NCBI GenBank assembly: GCA_003416985.1
Contig: QVIN01000003.1
Span: forward strand, 62,001 to 126,000
Direction: 5' to 3'
Length of the DNA stretch: 64,000 nt
Source of the DNA: Duganella sp. BJB480
Lineage (GTDB): Bacteria > Pseudomonadota > Gammaproteobacteria > Burkholderiales > Burkholderiaceae_D
Both the position numbers and the translations under genes were made by a program. This document shows, piece by piece, positions 46,001-53,381 of the stretch. Under the pieces are notes generated by a model. It worked only from the letters and a program-made list of their open reading frames with translations. It was not told the DNA's origin and did no database searches. How positions within the stretch are numbered: position 1 is the stretch's first letter; each line of letters opens with the position of its first letter.

Positions 46001-49000
46001 CCTGCCCGACCTGCGCTCGCTGAGCTCGAAACAAATCCACGCCCTCGGCACCGACCAGCTGGTGGCGCTGACCGTCGGCCAGATCGCCGGCATGACCACG
46101 GCCCAGCTGCGCGGCATCGCCGCCGGCGACATCGGCGCGCTCACCACCGACCAGATCGCCGCGCTGACCAACACCGAGCTGGCCTCGCTGAGCACCAAGC
46201 AGCTGGCCGGCCTGGGCACCGACCAGATCGTCGTGCTCAGCACGCTCCAGATCGCCGCGCTGACCACCCAGGAGATCGCCGCCCTCAGCACCGACCAGAA
46301 GGCCGTGCTGAGCAGCGACCAGATCGCCGCGCTGAGCTCGCTGGCCAGCTTCACGCCGGCCGCCATCGCCGCCCTCACGACCACCCAGATCGCCTCGCTG
46401 CCGCCGGCCGTCCTGGCCGGCCTGACCACGCGCCAGATCACCGCGCTGACCTCCGACCAGATCGCCGTGCTGACCACCGACGAACTGGCGGCGCTGTCGA
46501 CCGCCCAGTTCCGCGCCCTCACCACCGACCAGATCGCCGCGCTGACGACCGGCCAGGTGCCGGCCATTCCGCTGGCCGACGTGCGCGCGCTGTCGACCCG
46601 CCAGGTGGCGGCGCTGACCACCGACCAGCTGAGCATGCTGACGCCGTCGCAGTTCGGCGCCCTGAGCACCGTCGACATCGCCAACCTCAGCACGCAGCAG
46701 ATCGCCGCGCTGTCGCTGGCCCAGGTGGCCAGCTTCGCCTCGCTGGCGCCGCTGACCAGCAAGCAGATCGCCGCCCTCACGACCACCCAGATCGCCAGCC
46801 TGGCGCTGGCCAAGATCGCCACGCTCAAGACCAGCCAGATCGCCGGCCTGACCAGCGTCCAGGTGGGCGCGCTCACCACCGACGAGATCGTCGCGCTGAG
46901 CACCGCCCAGGTGCGCAGCCTGAACGCCGCCACCCTGGCCGCGCTGTCGCCGGCGCAGGTGGCCGCGATCGAGGTGGTGGACATCGCCGCGCTGGGCACC
47001 AACCAGGTCACCGCGCTGTCGAGCGACCAGATGGCCGCGCTGACCGCCGGCCAGTTCGCCGCGCTCAGCACCCGCACCCTGGCCAGCCTGACCACCGACC
47101 AGGTGGCCGGCCTGCTGCTGGCCCAGATCGACAGCCTGGCCTCGCTGGCGCCGCTGACCACCAACCAGGTCGGCGCGCTCACGACCGACCAGATCGTCAG
47201 CCTCGGCCTGGCCCAGATCGCCACGCTGGGCAGCCGCCAGCTCAACGCGCTGGCCAGCGCCCAGCTGCAGGCGCTCACCGCCGCCCAGATCGTCGCGCTG
47301 GAGACCGCGCAAATCCGCGGCCTGAGCGCGGCCACGCTGAACACGCTCTCCACCGACCAGATCGTCGCGATCGAACTGGTCGACATCGCCGCGCTGCGCA
47401 CCGCCCAGGTGGCCGGGCTGAACACCACCCAGGTGGCCGCGCTCACGCTGGCCCAGCTCGGCGCCTTCACCTCGCAGGAGATCGCCGCGCTGACCACCGT
47501 CCAGCTGGGCGCGCTCACCACCGACCAGTTCGCCGCATTGGGCAGCCTCGCCGGCCTCAACACGCGCCAGATCAGCGGCCTGTCGAGCGACCAGATCATC
47601 GCGCTGACGCCGGCCCAGGTGGCCGCGCTCAAGACCTCGCAGATCGCCGCCCTCAGCAGCACCCAGATCCGCTACCTCACCAGCGACCAGATCCCCGTGC
47701 TCAGCACGGCCCAGGTGAGGGCGCTGTCGGCCGCCGTCATCGCCGCGCTGACCACCGCCCAGATCATGGACCTGAGCGGGCCCGACCTGGCCGCGCTCAA
47801 GACCAGCCAGCTGATGGCGCTGACCAGCGACCAGCTGGGCGCGCTGTCGCTGACCCAGTACGGCGCCCTGATCAGCAGCGAGGTGGCCGCGCTGACCACC
47901 AGCCAGCTGAGCGTCCTGACCAGCGACCAGATCGCCGCGCTGGCCAACCTGGCGGTGCTGACCACCAACCAGATCGGCAGCCTGACCACCGCCCAGCTGG
48001 CCACGCTGTCGGTGCCGCGCTTCGTCTCGCTGACCACGCGCCAGCTGGGCGCGCTGGGCAGCCGCCAGGTGGGCGGCATCAACACCGACCAGATCATGGC
48101 GCTGTCGACCGCGCAGATCCGCGCCCTCAACACCAGCCTGCTGACCGCGCTCAGCAGCGACCAGCTGGAGGCCATCCAGGCGCCGGACTTCGGCGCCCTG
48201 ACCACCAGCCAGCTGCGCGCGCTGACCACGGCGCAGATGCAGGCGCTGCTGACCGACCAGCTGCACGCGCTGAGCTCGGCCGGCATCGCCGCCTTCACCC
48301 AGTCCCAGCTGGCCGCGCTCAGCAACGCCCAGGCCGCCGCGCTGGGCAACCTGGCCGACTACTCGACGCTGCAGATCGCCGCCATGTCGACCAGCCGCAT
48401 CGCCGGCCTGTCGCTGCTGGACATCGACCTGCTGAGCACGCGCCAGATCGGCGCCCTGTCGTCGACCCAGGTGTCGGTGCTGAGCAGCGACCAGATCATC
48501 GAGCTCAGCGGCGCCCAGGTGGGCGCGCTCAGCGCCGCCGCGCTGGCCGGCCTGAGCACCGACCAGATCACCTACATCGAGGCGGGCGACATCGCCGCGC
48601 TCAAGTCGGCCCAGTTGCAGGCGCTCTCCAGCGCCCAGCTGCAGGCGCTCACCAGCGACCAGATCGGCGCGCTGACCACGCGCGAGGTGGCCGCGCTCAA
48701 GGCCAGCCAGATCCCCCTGCTGACCGCCAGCCAGCTGGCCAACCTGGCCGGCATCGCCGGCCTGACCTCGGCGCAGATCCGCGCGCTGGGCTCCGAGCAG
48801 ATCGCCGCGCTGCTGCCGGACCAGATCGCCGCGCTGCGCACCGCCCAGATCGCCGCGCTGAGCAACACCCAGATCGTCAACCTGAACAGCGACCAGATCA
48901 TCGCGCTGACCACCGCCGACATGCTGGCGCTGAACACGCGCAGCCTGGCCGCGCTGACCCCGGCCCAGATCGTCGCGATCGAGCTGGCCGACGTCGCCGC

Positions 49001-51851
49001 GCTGCGCTCGGCCCAGCTGTCGTCGCTGACCACCGACCAGCTGGCCGCGCTGACCACCGACCAGGTCGCCGTGCTGGGCAGCAACGCGATCAACGGCCTG
49101 ACCGTCAACCAGGTGCGCGCGCTCACCACCGACCAGATCGTCAACCTGACGGCCGGGCAGGTGGCCGCCCTGTCGACCCGGACCATCGCCACGCTCAATT
49201 CCGACCAGTTCGCCGCGATCGAAGTGGGCGACCTGGCCGCGCTGCGCACCCAGCAGATCCGCGCGCTGACCTCCAGCGAACTGATCAACATGACCACCAA
49301 CCAGCTGACCGCGCTCAGCACCGCGCAGATCGCCGCGCTGAGCACCGCCCAGCTGAACTACCTGACGCCGGACCAGTTCCTGCTGCTCGGCTCGCTCGGT
49401 TCGCTCAACACCAACCAGGTGTCGACGCTGACCACCGACCGCATCCAGGCCCTGACCGACGACCAGCTCGGCGCGCTGAGCACCGCCCAGCTGACCGCGC
49501 TGACCAGCCGCCAGCTGCAAGCGTTCAACACCCACCAGATCCAGCAACTGACGGTGGCGCAGTGGCGCGCGCTGAGCACCTCGGCGCTGCGCGGCCTGTA
49601 CAGCGACCAGATCACCGCGATCGAGGTGGAGGACCTGTCGGGCCTGAAGACCAGCCAGATCGCCTCGCTGAGCACGCTGCAAATCTCGCAGCTCACCCTC
49701 GACCAGTTCGGCGCGCTCACCACGGCCGAGGTGGCCTCGCTGACCGCAGCCCAGGCCAAGGCCCTGACCACCGACCAGCTCAACGGCCTGGCCACGCTGG
49801 CCGGTCTGACCACGCTGCAGGTCGGCGCGCTGACCACCGACCAGCTGGTCGCCCTCAACGGCGACCACATGGCGACGCTGCGCACCGCGCAGATCGCCGC
49901 GCTGACCAAGAACCAGCTGCAAGCCTTCACCACCGACCAGGTGGTCAACCTGAGCACCGCGCAGGTGCGCGCGCTGAGCGTGGCCGCGCTGGCCGGCCTG
50001 AGCACCGACCAGATCCAGCTCATCTCGCTCGACGACATCCCGGCGCTCAGCAGCATGCAGTTGAACGCGCTGACCAAGGCCCAGTTCACGGCCCTGACGC
50101 TGGGCCAGATCGCCAGCCTGGCGACGCTGCAGATCGCCTCGCTGAGCCCGGCCGACATCACCGCCCTGAGCACCCAGCAGATCAACACGCTGAGCACGCT
50201 GGGCGTGCTCAACGCCGGCCAGGTGGCGGCGCTGACCTCCGACCAGCTGGGCGGCATCGACGTCGACCACTTCGCCACCTTGCGCTCGGCGCAGATCGCC
50301 GCGTTCACGCTGCGGCAGATGGCGCTGCTGACCACCGACCAGCTGGGCGCGCTGAGCACCCAGCAGGCGCGCGGCCTGAACATGACCATCCTGGGCACCG
50401 ACCAGATCGCCGCGCTGAACGTCGACGCGGTGGCCGCGCTGACCACGGCGCAGCTGCAAACGCTCAAGACCAGCCAGATCGGCGCCCTCACCGGCCCCCA
50501 GTTCGCCGCGCTGTCGACCCGTTCGCTGGCCTCGCTGGCGGTCGCGCAGATCCGCGGCCTGAGCACCGACCAGCTGACCGCGCTCGGTTCGCTGAGCGCC
50601 TTCACCGCCAACCAGATCACCGGCTTCAGCTCCGACCAGATCGTCGGCCTGTCGGCCGACATGATCAACAGCCTGCGCACCGCGCAGATCGCCGCGTTCG
50701 GCTCGACCCAGTCGCTGGGCCTGACCACCACGCAGATCTCCTCGCTCGCCCCGACGCTGGTGGCATCGCTGTCGGTGGCGGCGATCAACGCGCTGAGCGC
50801 CGACCAGATCCACGCGCTCGACGGCAACGACATCGTGGCGCTGAAGACCGCGCAGCTGTCGGGCCTGAGCTCGACCACCATCACCAACTTCTCGCTCGAC
50901 CAGGTGGCCGCGTTCTCGACCGCGCAGATCCGTTCGCTCAAGGGCACCCAGATCAAGGCCTTCACGCTGGAGCAGATCGCCGCCTTGACGGTGGGCGAGA
51001 TTTCCGCGCTGGCCTCGACCCAGGTGTGCGCGCTGACCGCCGAGCAGCGCGCCGCGCTGACCGCCGATCAGCTGGCGGTGCTGCCGGCCGGCAGCCCGGT
51101 GATCCTCGACCTGAACGGCGACGGCATCGCCACGCTGGGCATCGAAGCCGGCGTCAAGTTCGACCTGTACGCCGACGGCGAGCGCATCAACACAGGCTGG
51201 GTCGGCCGCGGCGACGGCCTGCTCGCGCTGGACCGCAACCACGACGGCCTGATCAACGACGGCAGCGAGCTGTTCGGCACCGCCACCAATCTGGCCGCCG
51301 GCGGCAAGGCCAGCGACGGCTTCGCCGCGCTGGGCGACCTGGACAGCAACCACGACGGCGTGGTCGACAGCAAGGACGCGCAGTTCGGCGACCTGCGGGT
51401 GTGGATCGACGCCAACGCGGACGGCGTCAGCCAGGAAGGCGAGCTCAAGACATTGAACGCGCTGGGCATCGCCAGCCTGACGGTCCAGGCCGACAAGGTA
51501 AGCGAGCTCGACAACAACAACTGGATCGGCCGGCGCTCCAGCTACACCGGCACCGACGGCGTGGCGCACCAGGCGGCCGACGTCTGGTTCCTGGCCAGCC
51601 GGGCCGCGCAGACCAGCGCGCTGACGCAGGCGATCGCCGGCTACGGCCAGCAAGCCGTCGCGGGCGACAGCGGCGGAGGTGGACAGCTGACGCAACCGGC
51701 CGCGCCCGGCCTGGCCGGCCATGTCGCCGCGCTGACCGAGCAGCTCAAGCAATACGACGCCACCACTAGCCTGAGCGGCAGCGCAACGTCCGGCGAGCAA
51801 GACTGGTTCCGCAAGCCCACCACCGCAACCGGCCTGCTCGCCGCCAAATAA
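43059..51851 (+). CDS. Giant octapeptide super-repeat protein with calcium-binding C-terminal domain
   Basis: About 2,930 residues. Residues ~5-2675 are some 330 octapeptides of pattern [S/T][T/S]xQ[I/L/V]xxL, for example TTDQIAAL. From residue 121 they form a 134-residue unit: an octad with Asp/Glu at its fourth position (ETRDIAAL type), six ordinary octads, one hexapeptide (such as STLAGL), and nine octads. Residues ~2684-2830 carry DLNGDG and three EF-hand-like loops (DRNHDGLIND, DSNHDGVVDS, DANADGVSQEGE), a domain common in secreted adhesins and type I-exported proteins. There is no signal peptide, membrane helix or RTX nonapeptide. ATG 43059 is preferred (GGGAG upstream) over ATG 43032. 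Its function is unknown; a surface or secreted structural protein is an inference. It sits between fliR and flgL. Confidence 0.85.
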   Translation: MTSIVTSFTTDQIISLTTAQIGLFTTEDMQALSSDQVGVMSSAQVRAISTLQLNFLSTDGLAGLSTDNVPTLTQQQVGALNSDLIAALSTSQMVALSTREMQALNSRQLNLLNSDQVAALETVDLRALSTLQLGALGSDQVASLTSDQLGSLATQQLRALSTSAVQAIGTDQVLSLATALLGQLTTSQLNALTQGQLAAITTDQIAGLSSLQVSLLATASLASLGSDQVGALETRDLIGLSSGQVAALGALQLAGLNSDQLHALRSNEIAALTTDQLPLLGTAQLNALSSLAPLNSAQVGALTTEQVNALTTRTIAALGSAQLAALNAGQVQALGSDQLIALSTAQVAALSSAVLAALTTDQMPFIETRDIGALTPAQIRALGSDQLVALTTDQIAALSTAAEAALLPEQLAALGTGQLNALRSVAPLSTLQIQALGTDQIAGLDSKAIVNLSSVQLAALTAAQVQALGSDQIIEMTALQYSNLSSNMLNALSSIQIGLIETRDIAALRAAQIAHLATDQLVVLLSDQFVALSSSAIGALSTDQISVLTTEQLNALSTLAGLSGNQIASFTTAQLSSLSLHNLGTLASGQLRVLTSDQIQSLTTDQIIALSAAQFRGLSTAAIAALSTEQVAAIETADLAGLNTQQVNKLGTAQIAALSTDQMFALTSAETAALGTDQVRALDSAQIDALRFLTALTTRQIRALTTDQIGNITTIDLASLTTRQFTGFTSDQLQALTSDQIVALNSAQLVALSTGAMAVLSTAAIAAIETRDIRALRTAQIAQLSTDQIMALTTGQLAAFTTGEIRALTSDQLSVLTSDQIVALSTLGPLLTRQIAGLTSDQIMQLTTDDFAALQTNQLAAFNTDQAAAISSDQVVAMSTAQVRALSAAAIAALGTDRIAALRNADLVALSTRQVAALTTAQLAALSTQQLRVLTTAEIAALTLGQIAGLSNGQIDALATLAALSTAQLAGFSTNQLAALNLPDLRSLSSKQIHALGTDQLVALTVGQIAGMTTAQLRGIAAGDIGALTTDQIAALTNTELASLSTKQLAGLGTDQIVVLSTLQIAALTTQEIAALSTDQKAVLSSDQIAALSSLASFTPAAIAALTTTQIASLPPAVLAGLTTRQITALTSDQIAVLTTDELAALSTAQFRALTTDQIAALTTGQVPAIPLADVRALSTRQVAALTTDQLSMLTPSQFGALSTVDIANLSTQQIAALSLAQVASFASLAPLTSKQIAALTTTQIASLALAKIATLKTSQIAGLTSVQVGALTTDEIVALSTAQVRSLNAATLAALSPAQVAAIEVVDIAALGTNQVTALSSDQMAALTAGQFAALSTRTLASLTTDQVAGLLLAQIDSLASLAPLTTNQVGALTTDQIVSLGLAQIATLGSRQLNALASAQLQALTAAQIVALETAQIRGLSAATLNTLSTDQIVAIELVDIAALRTAQVAGLNTTQVAALTLAQLGAFTSQEIAALTTVQLGALTTDQFAALGSLAGLNTRQISGLSSDQIIALTPAQVAALKTSQIAALSSTQIRYLTSDQIPVLSTAQVRALSAAVIAALTTAQIMDLSGPDLAALKTSQLMALTSDQLGALSLTQYGALISSEVAALTTSQLSVLTSDQIAALANLAVLTTNQIGSLTTAQLATLSVPRFVSLTTRQLGALGSRQVGGINTDQIMALSTAQIRALNTSLLTALSSDQLEAIQAPDFGALTTSQLRALTTAQMQALLTDQLHALSSAGIAAFTQSQLAALSNAQAAALGNLADYSTLQIAAMSTSRIAGLSLLDIDLLSTRQIGALSSTQVSVLSSDQIIELSGAQVGALSAAALAGLSTDQITYIEAGDIAALKSAQLQALSSAQLQALTSDQIGALTTREVAALKASQIPLLTASQLANLAGIAGLTSAQIRALGSEQIAALLPDQIAALRTAQIAALSNTQIVNLNSDQIIALTTADMLALNTRSLAALTPAQIVAIELADVAALRSAQLSSLTTDQLAALTTDQVAVLGSNAINGLTVNQVRALTTDQIVNLTAGQVAALSTRTIATLNSDQFAAIEVGDLAALRTQQIRALTSSELINMTTNQLTALSTAQIAALSTAQLNYLTPDQFLLLGSLGSLNTNQVSTLTTDRIQALTDDQLGALSTAQLTALTSRQLQAFNTHQIQQLTVAQWRALSTSALRGLYSDQITAIEVEDLSGLKTSQIASLSTLQISQLTLDQFGALTTAEVASLTAAQAKALTTDQLNGLATLAGLTTLQVGALTTDQLVALNGDHMATLRTAQIAALTKNQLQAFTTDQVVNLSTAQVRALSVAALAGLSTDQIQLISLDDIPALSSMQLNALTKAQFTALTLGQIASLATLQIASLSPADITALSTQQINTLSTLGVLNAGQVAALTSDQLGGIDVDHFATLRSAQIAAFTLRQMALLTTDQLGALSTQQARGLNMTILGTDQIAALNVDAVAALTTAQLQTLKTSQIGALTGPQFAALSTRSLASLAVAQIRGLSTDQLTALGSLSAFTANQITGFSSDQIVGLSADMINSLRTAQIAAFGSTQSLGLTTTQISSLAPTLVASLSVAAINALSADQIHALDGNDIVALKTAQLSGLSSTTITNFSLDQVAAFSTAQIRSLKGTQIKAFTLEQIAALTVGEISALASTQVCALTAEQRAALTADQLAVLPAGSPVILDLNGDGIATLGIEAGVKFDLYADGERINTGWVGRGDGLLALDRNHDGLINDGSELFGTATNLAAGGKASDGFAALGDLDSNHDGVVDSKDAQFGDLRVWIDANADGVSQEGELKTLNALGIASLTVQADKVSELDNNNWIGRRSSYTGTDGVAHQAADVWFLASRAAQTSALTQAIAGYGQQAVAGDSGGGGQLTQPAAPGLAGHVAALTEQLKQYDATTSLSGSATSGEQDWFRKPTTATGLLAAK
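43419..51083 (+). repeat. 402-bp higher-order tandem array inside the giant gene
   Basis: Units start at 43755 and then every 402 bases to 48981 (13 complete units). The unit at 48981 is cut to 240 bp. Complete units start at 49221 and 49623; the unit at 50025 is 393 bp; another complete unit starts at 50418; a partial one starts at 50820. The first unit (43419) is 336 bp and lacks the hexapeptide. Each 402-bp unit consists of sixteen 24-bp octads and one 18-bp hexapeptide. Copies have diverged in sequence but not in length. Confidence 0.92.
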
Positions 51852-51852
51852 A

Positions 51853-52028
51853 ATGGGGGCAAGTCCGACATTCGGACACTAAAATTGGGGTCAAGTCTGA
51901 CATTCGGACACGAACTCAGCTGTAGCACGGTGCTACTGCTGAGTTCGTGTCCGAATGTCAGACTTGACCCCAAGGTTGGGGCGCAATGCTACGGTAAAGC
52001 TCGTGTCCGAATGTCAGACTTGACCCCA
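51853..52028. repeat. Cluster of palindromic repeats
   Basis: It contains a degenerate single arm (51853-51880), a near-perfect palindrome (51885-51973: 44-base arms around one central base, one mismatch), and a solo right arm (about 51998-52028). All carry the shared core. The inner sequence of the solo arm (CTACGGTAAAGCTCGTG) resembles the copy at 15759-15850 rather than its neighbour. The cluster lies between the convergent giant gene and flgL. Confidence 0.92.
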
Positions 52029-52051
52029 AAGTTGCTTCCTGGATTGGCCAC

Positions 52052-52088
52052 AAAAAAGCCCCGAGCGCGCAAGCGTCGGGGCTTTTTT
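52052..52088. terminator. Bidirectional terminator downstream of flgL and the giant gene
   Basis: AAAAAAGCCCCGA (52052-52064) pairs perfectly with TCGGGGCTTTTTT (52076-52088) across an 11-base loop. A- and T-runs on the two sides allow termination in both directions, suiting convergent genes. Confidence 0.9.
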
Positions 52089-52113
52089 CATGGCGGCGCC
52101 GCAGGCGCCGGGA

Positions 52114-53376
52114 TCAGGTGATGTAGTTGAACAGCGATAGCCCCGCCAGGCTCTTGAACGATTTCTGCGCCGCGTCCAGCGTGGTCTGCTGCTGCGTGAA
52201 CAGCGAGATCGCCTTCACCGTGTCGACGTCCTGCAAGTCCGACAGCGTGGTGGCGTACTGCAGATTCAAATCGTCGCCGGAACTGTCCAGGTAGTCCAGC
52301 TCCTTCAGCCGCGATCCCACCTCCGACTGGATCGACAGCAGATTGTCGGTGGCGTTGTCGATGTTCATGTGCGCCTGGTTCAGCTTGTTGTTCAGGCTGG
52401 CCTGCCCCGCCGCGCCGTCGCCCGGCGCGCGCAAGGCGGCGATCAGGTCGGTCACCGTGGTGAAGATCGATTGCTTGGTGCTCGGCTGCACCGTGAAGTT
52501 GTCGAGGTCGGCCGGGTCGCCCTTGACGTCGAACTGCACGCCGTCGAAGGTGATGTTCTGCCCGCTGACGTAGGGCTGCGGCACGGCCGGCACCGGCGCC
52601 GGCGGCACCGGTTGGTTCAGCGTCAGGTCGGTGACGGTGTAGGTGGTCACCTTGGGCGTGCCCGGCGTGGCCGGCACCACCTGGAAATCCACCTGGTACT
52701 TGTGGCCGGTCAGCTGGGTCGCGTCCTTGACCGAGCCGGCGCTGATGATGCCCGAACCGCCGCGCGTGAAGTTGGCCGGATCGGCGCCGGTGACGAAGGT
52801 GCCGTTGCCGGTCGCGTTGTTCTCGAACACCGACTCGCCGGAATCGCTGATCGGCAGCTTGCGGGTCGAGCCCACCTGCAGCTCGCGCTGCCCCTGGTCG
52901 CCCTGGTAGGCGGCGCCGGTGGCGGTCTGCGTGAACGGCAGGGTGGTCGACTTGTAGCCGGAGAACACATAGCCGCCCGTACCGTCGGCGGTGTTGGCCT
53001 GGCCCAGCAGGTCGGCCAGACGCCCCTCCAGTTCGGTCGCCAGCGACTCGCGGTCCTTCTGCGTCATGCCGCCGTTGCCGGCGTTGACGGTCAGCGTCTT
53101 GATGTCCTGCAGGATCGAGGTCGAGCTGGCCAGCGCCACCGTCTCCAGCGACAGCGTGCCCTTGGCGTTGGAACGGTTGGTCACCAGCTGGGTGTTGATC
53201 GACTGCGACTGCGTCACTTCCAGCGCGCGCGCGGTGGCGATCGGATCGTCGGCCGCGGTCAGGTTCTTGCGGTTGGTCGCCAGCTGCTGCTGGGTGCGGG
53301 CCAGCGCGGTCTGCAGCGTGCCGATCTGGCCGACACCGACGTCGTAGATCGTCTTGGAACTGATACGCATGGTCAT
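52114..53376 (-). CDS. flgL: Hook-filament junction protein FlgL
   Basis: A 420-residue junction protein between the hook and filament. N-terminal flagellin-like D0/D1 (MRISSKTIYDVGVGQI, NLTAADDPIATARALEV) and a C-terminal helix pair (QTTLDAAQKSFKSLAGLSLF) are conserved. The middle is variable and beta-rich. It is longer than the roughly 300-residue enteric FlgL because of an expanded centre. It is the last gene of the flgB-L series, five bases after flgK. Confidence 0.95.
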   Translation of the reverse strand: MTMRISSKTIYDVGVGQIGTLQTALARTQQQLATNRKNLTAADDPIATARALEVTQSQSINTQLVTNRSNAKGTLSLETVALASSTSILQDIKTLTVNAGNGGMTQKDRESLATELEGRLADLLGQANTADGTGGYVFSGYKSTTLPFTQTATGAAYQGDQGQRELQVGSTRKLPISDSGESVFENNATGNGTFVTGADPANFTRGGSGIISAGSVKDATQLTGHKYQVDFQVVPATPGTPKVTTYTVTDLTLNQPVPPAPVPAVPQPYVSGQNITFDGVQFDVKGDPADLDNFTVQPSTKQSIFTTVTDLIAALRAPGDGAAGQASLNNKLNQAHMNIDNATDNLLSIQSEVGSRLKELDYLDSSGDDLNLQYATTLSDLQDVDTVKAISLFTQQQTTLDAAQKSFKSLAGLSLFNYIT

Positions 53377-53381
53377 GATAA

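Noticed and set aside
43419-51083. Regular short repeats suggesting a CRISPR array
   Set aside because: Repeats are contiguous, in frame, variable in sequence and lack spacers; they encode a protein repeat. There are no cas genes.
42948-51800. Very long open frames in another plus frame (43001-51769) and on the minus strand (42948-51800) across the giant gene
   Set aside because: They arise because 24-bp octads repeat in step with the codon frame and use GC-rich codons, so stops are absent in other frames too. Their translations are low-complexity Arg/Gln/Gly strings, and only the 43059 frame has the conserved octads and the calcium-binding domain.
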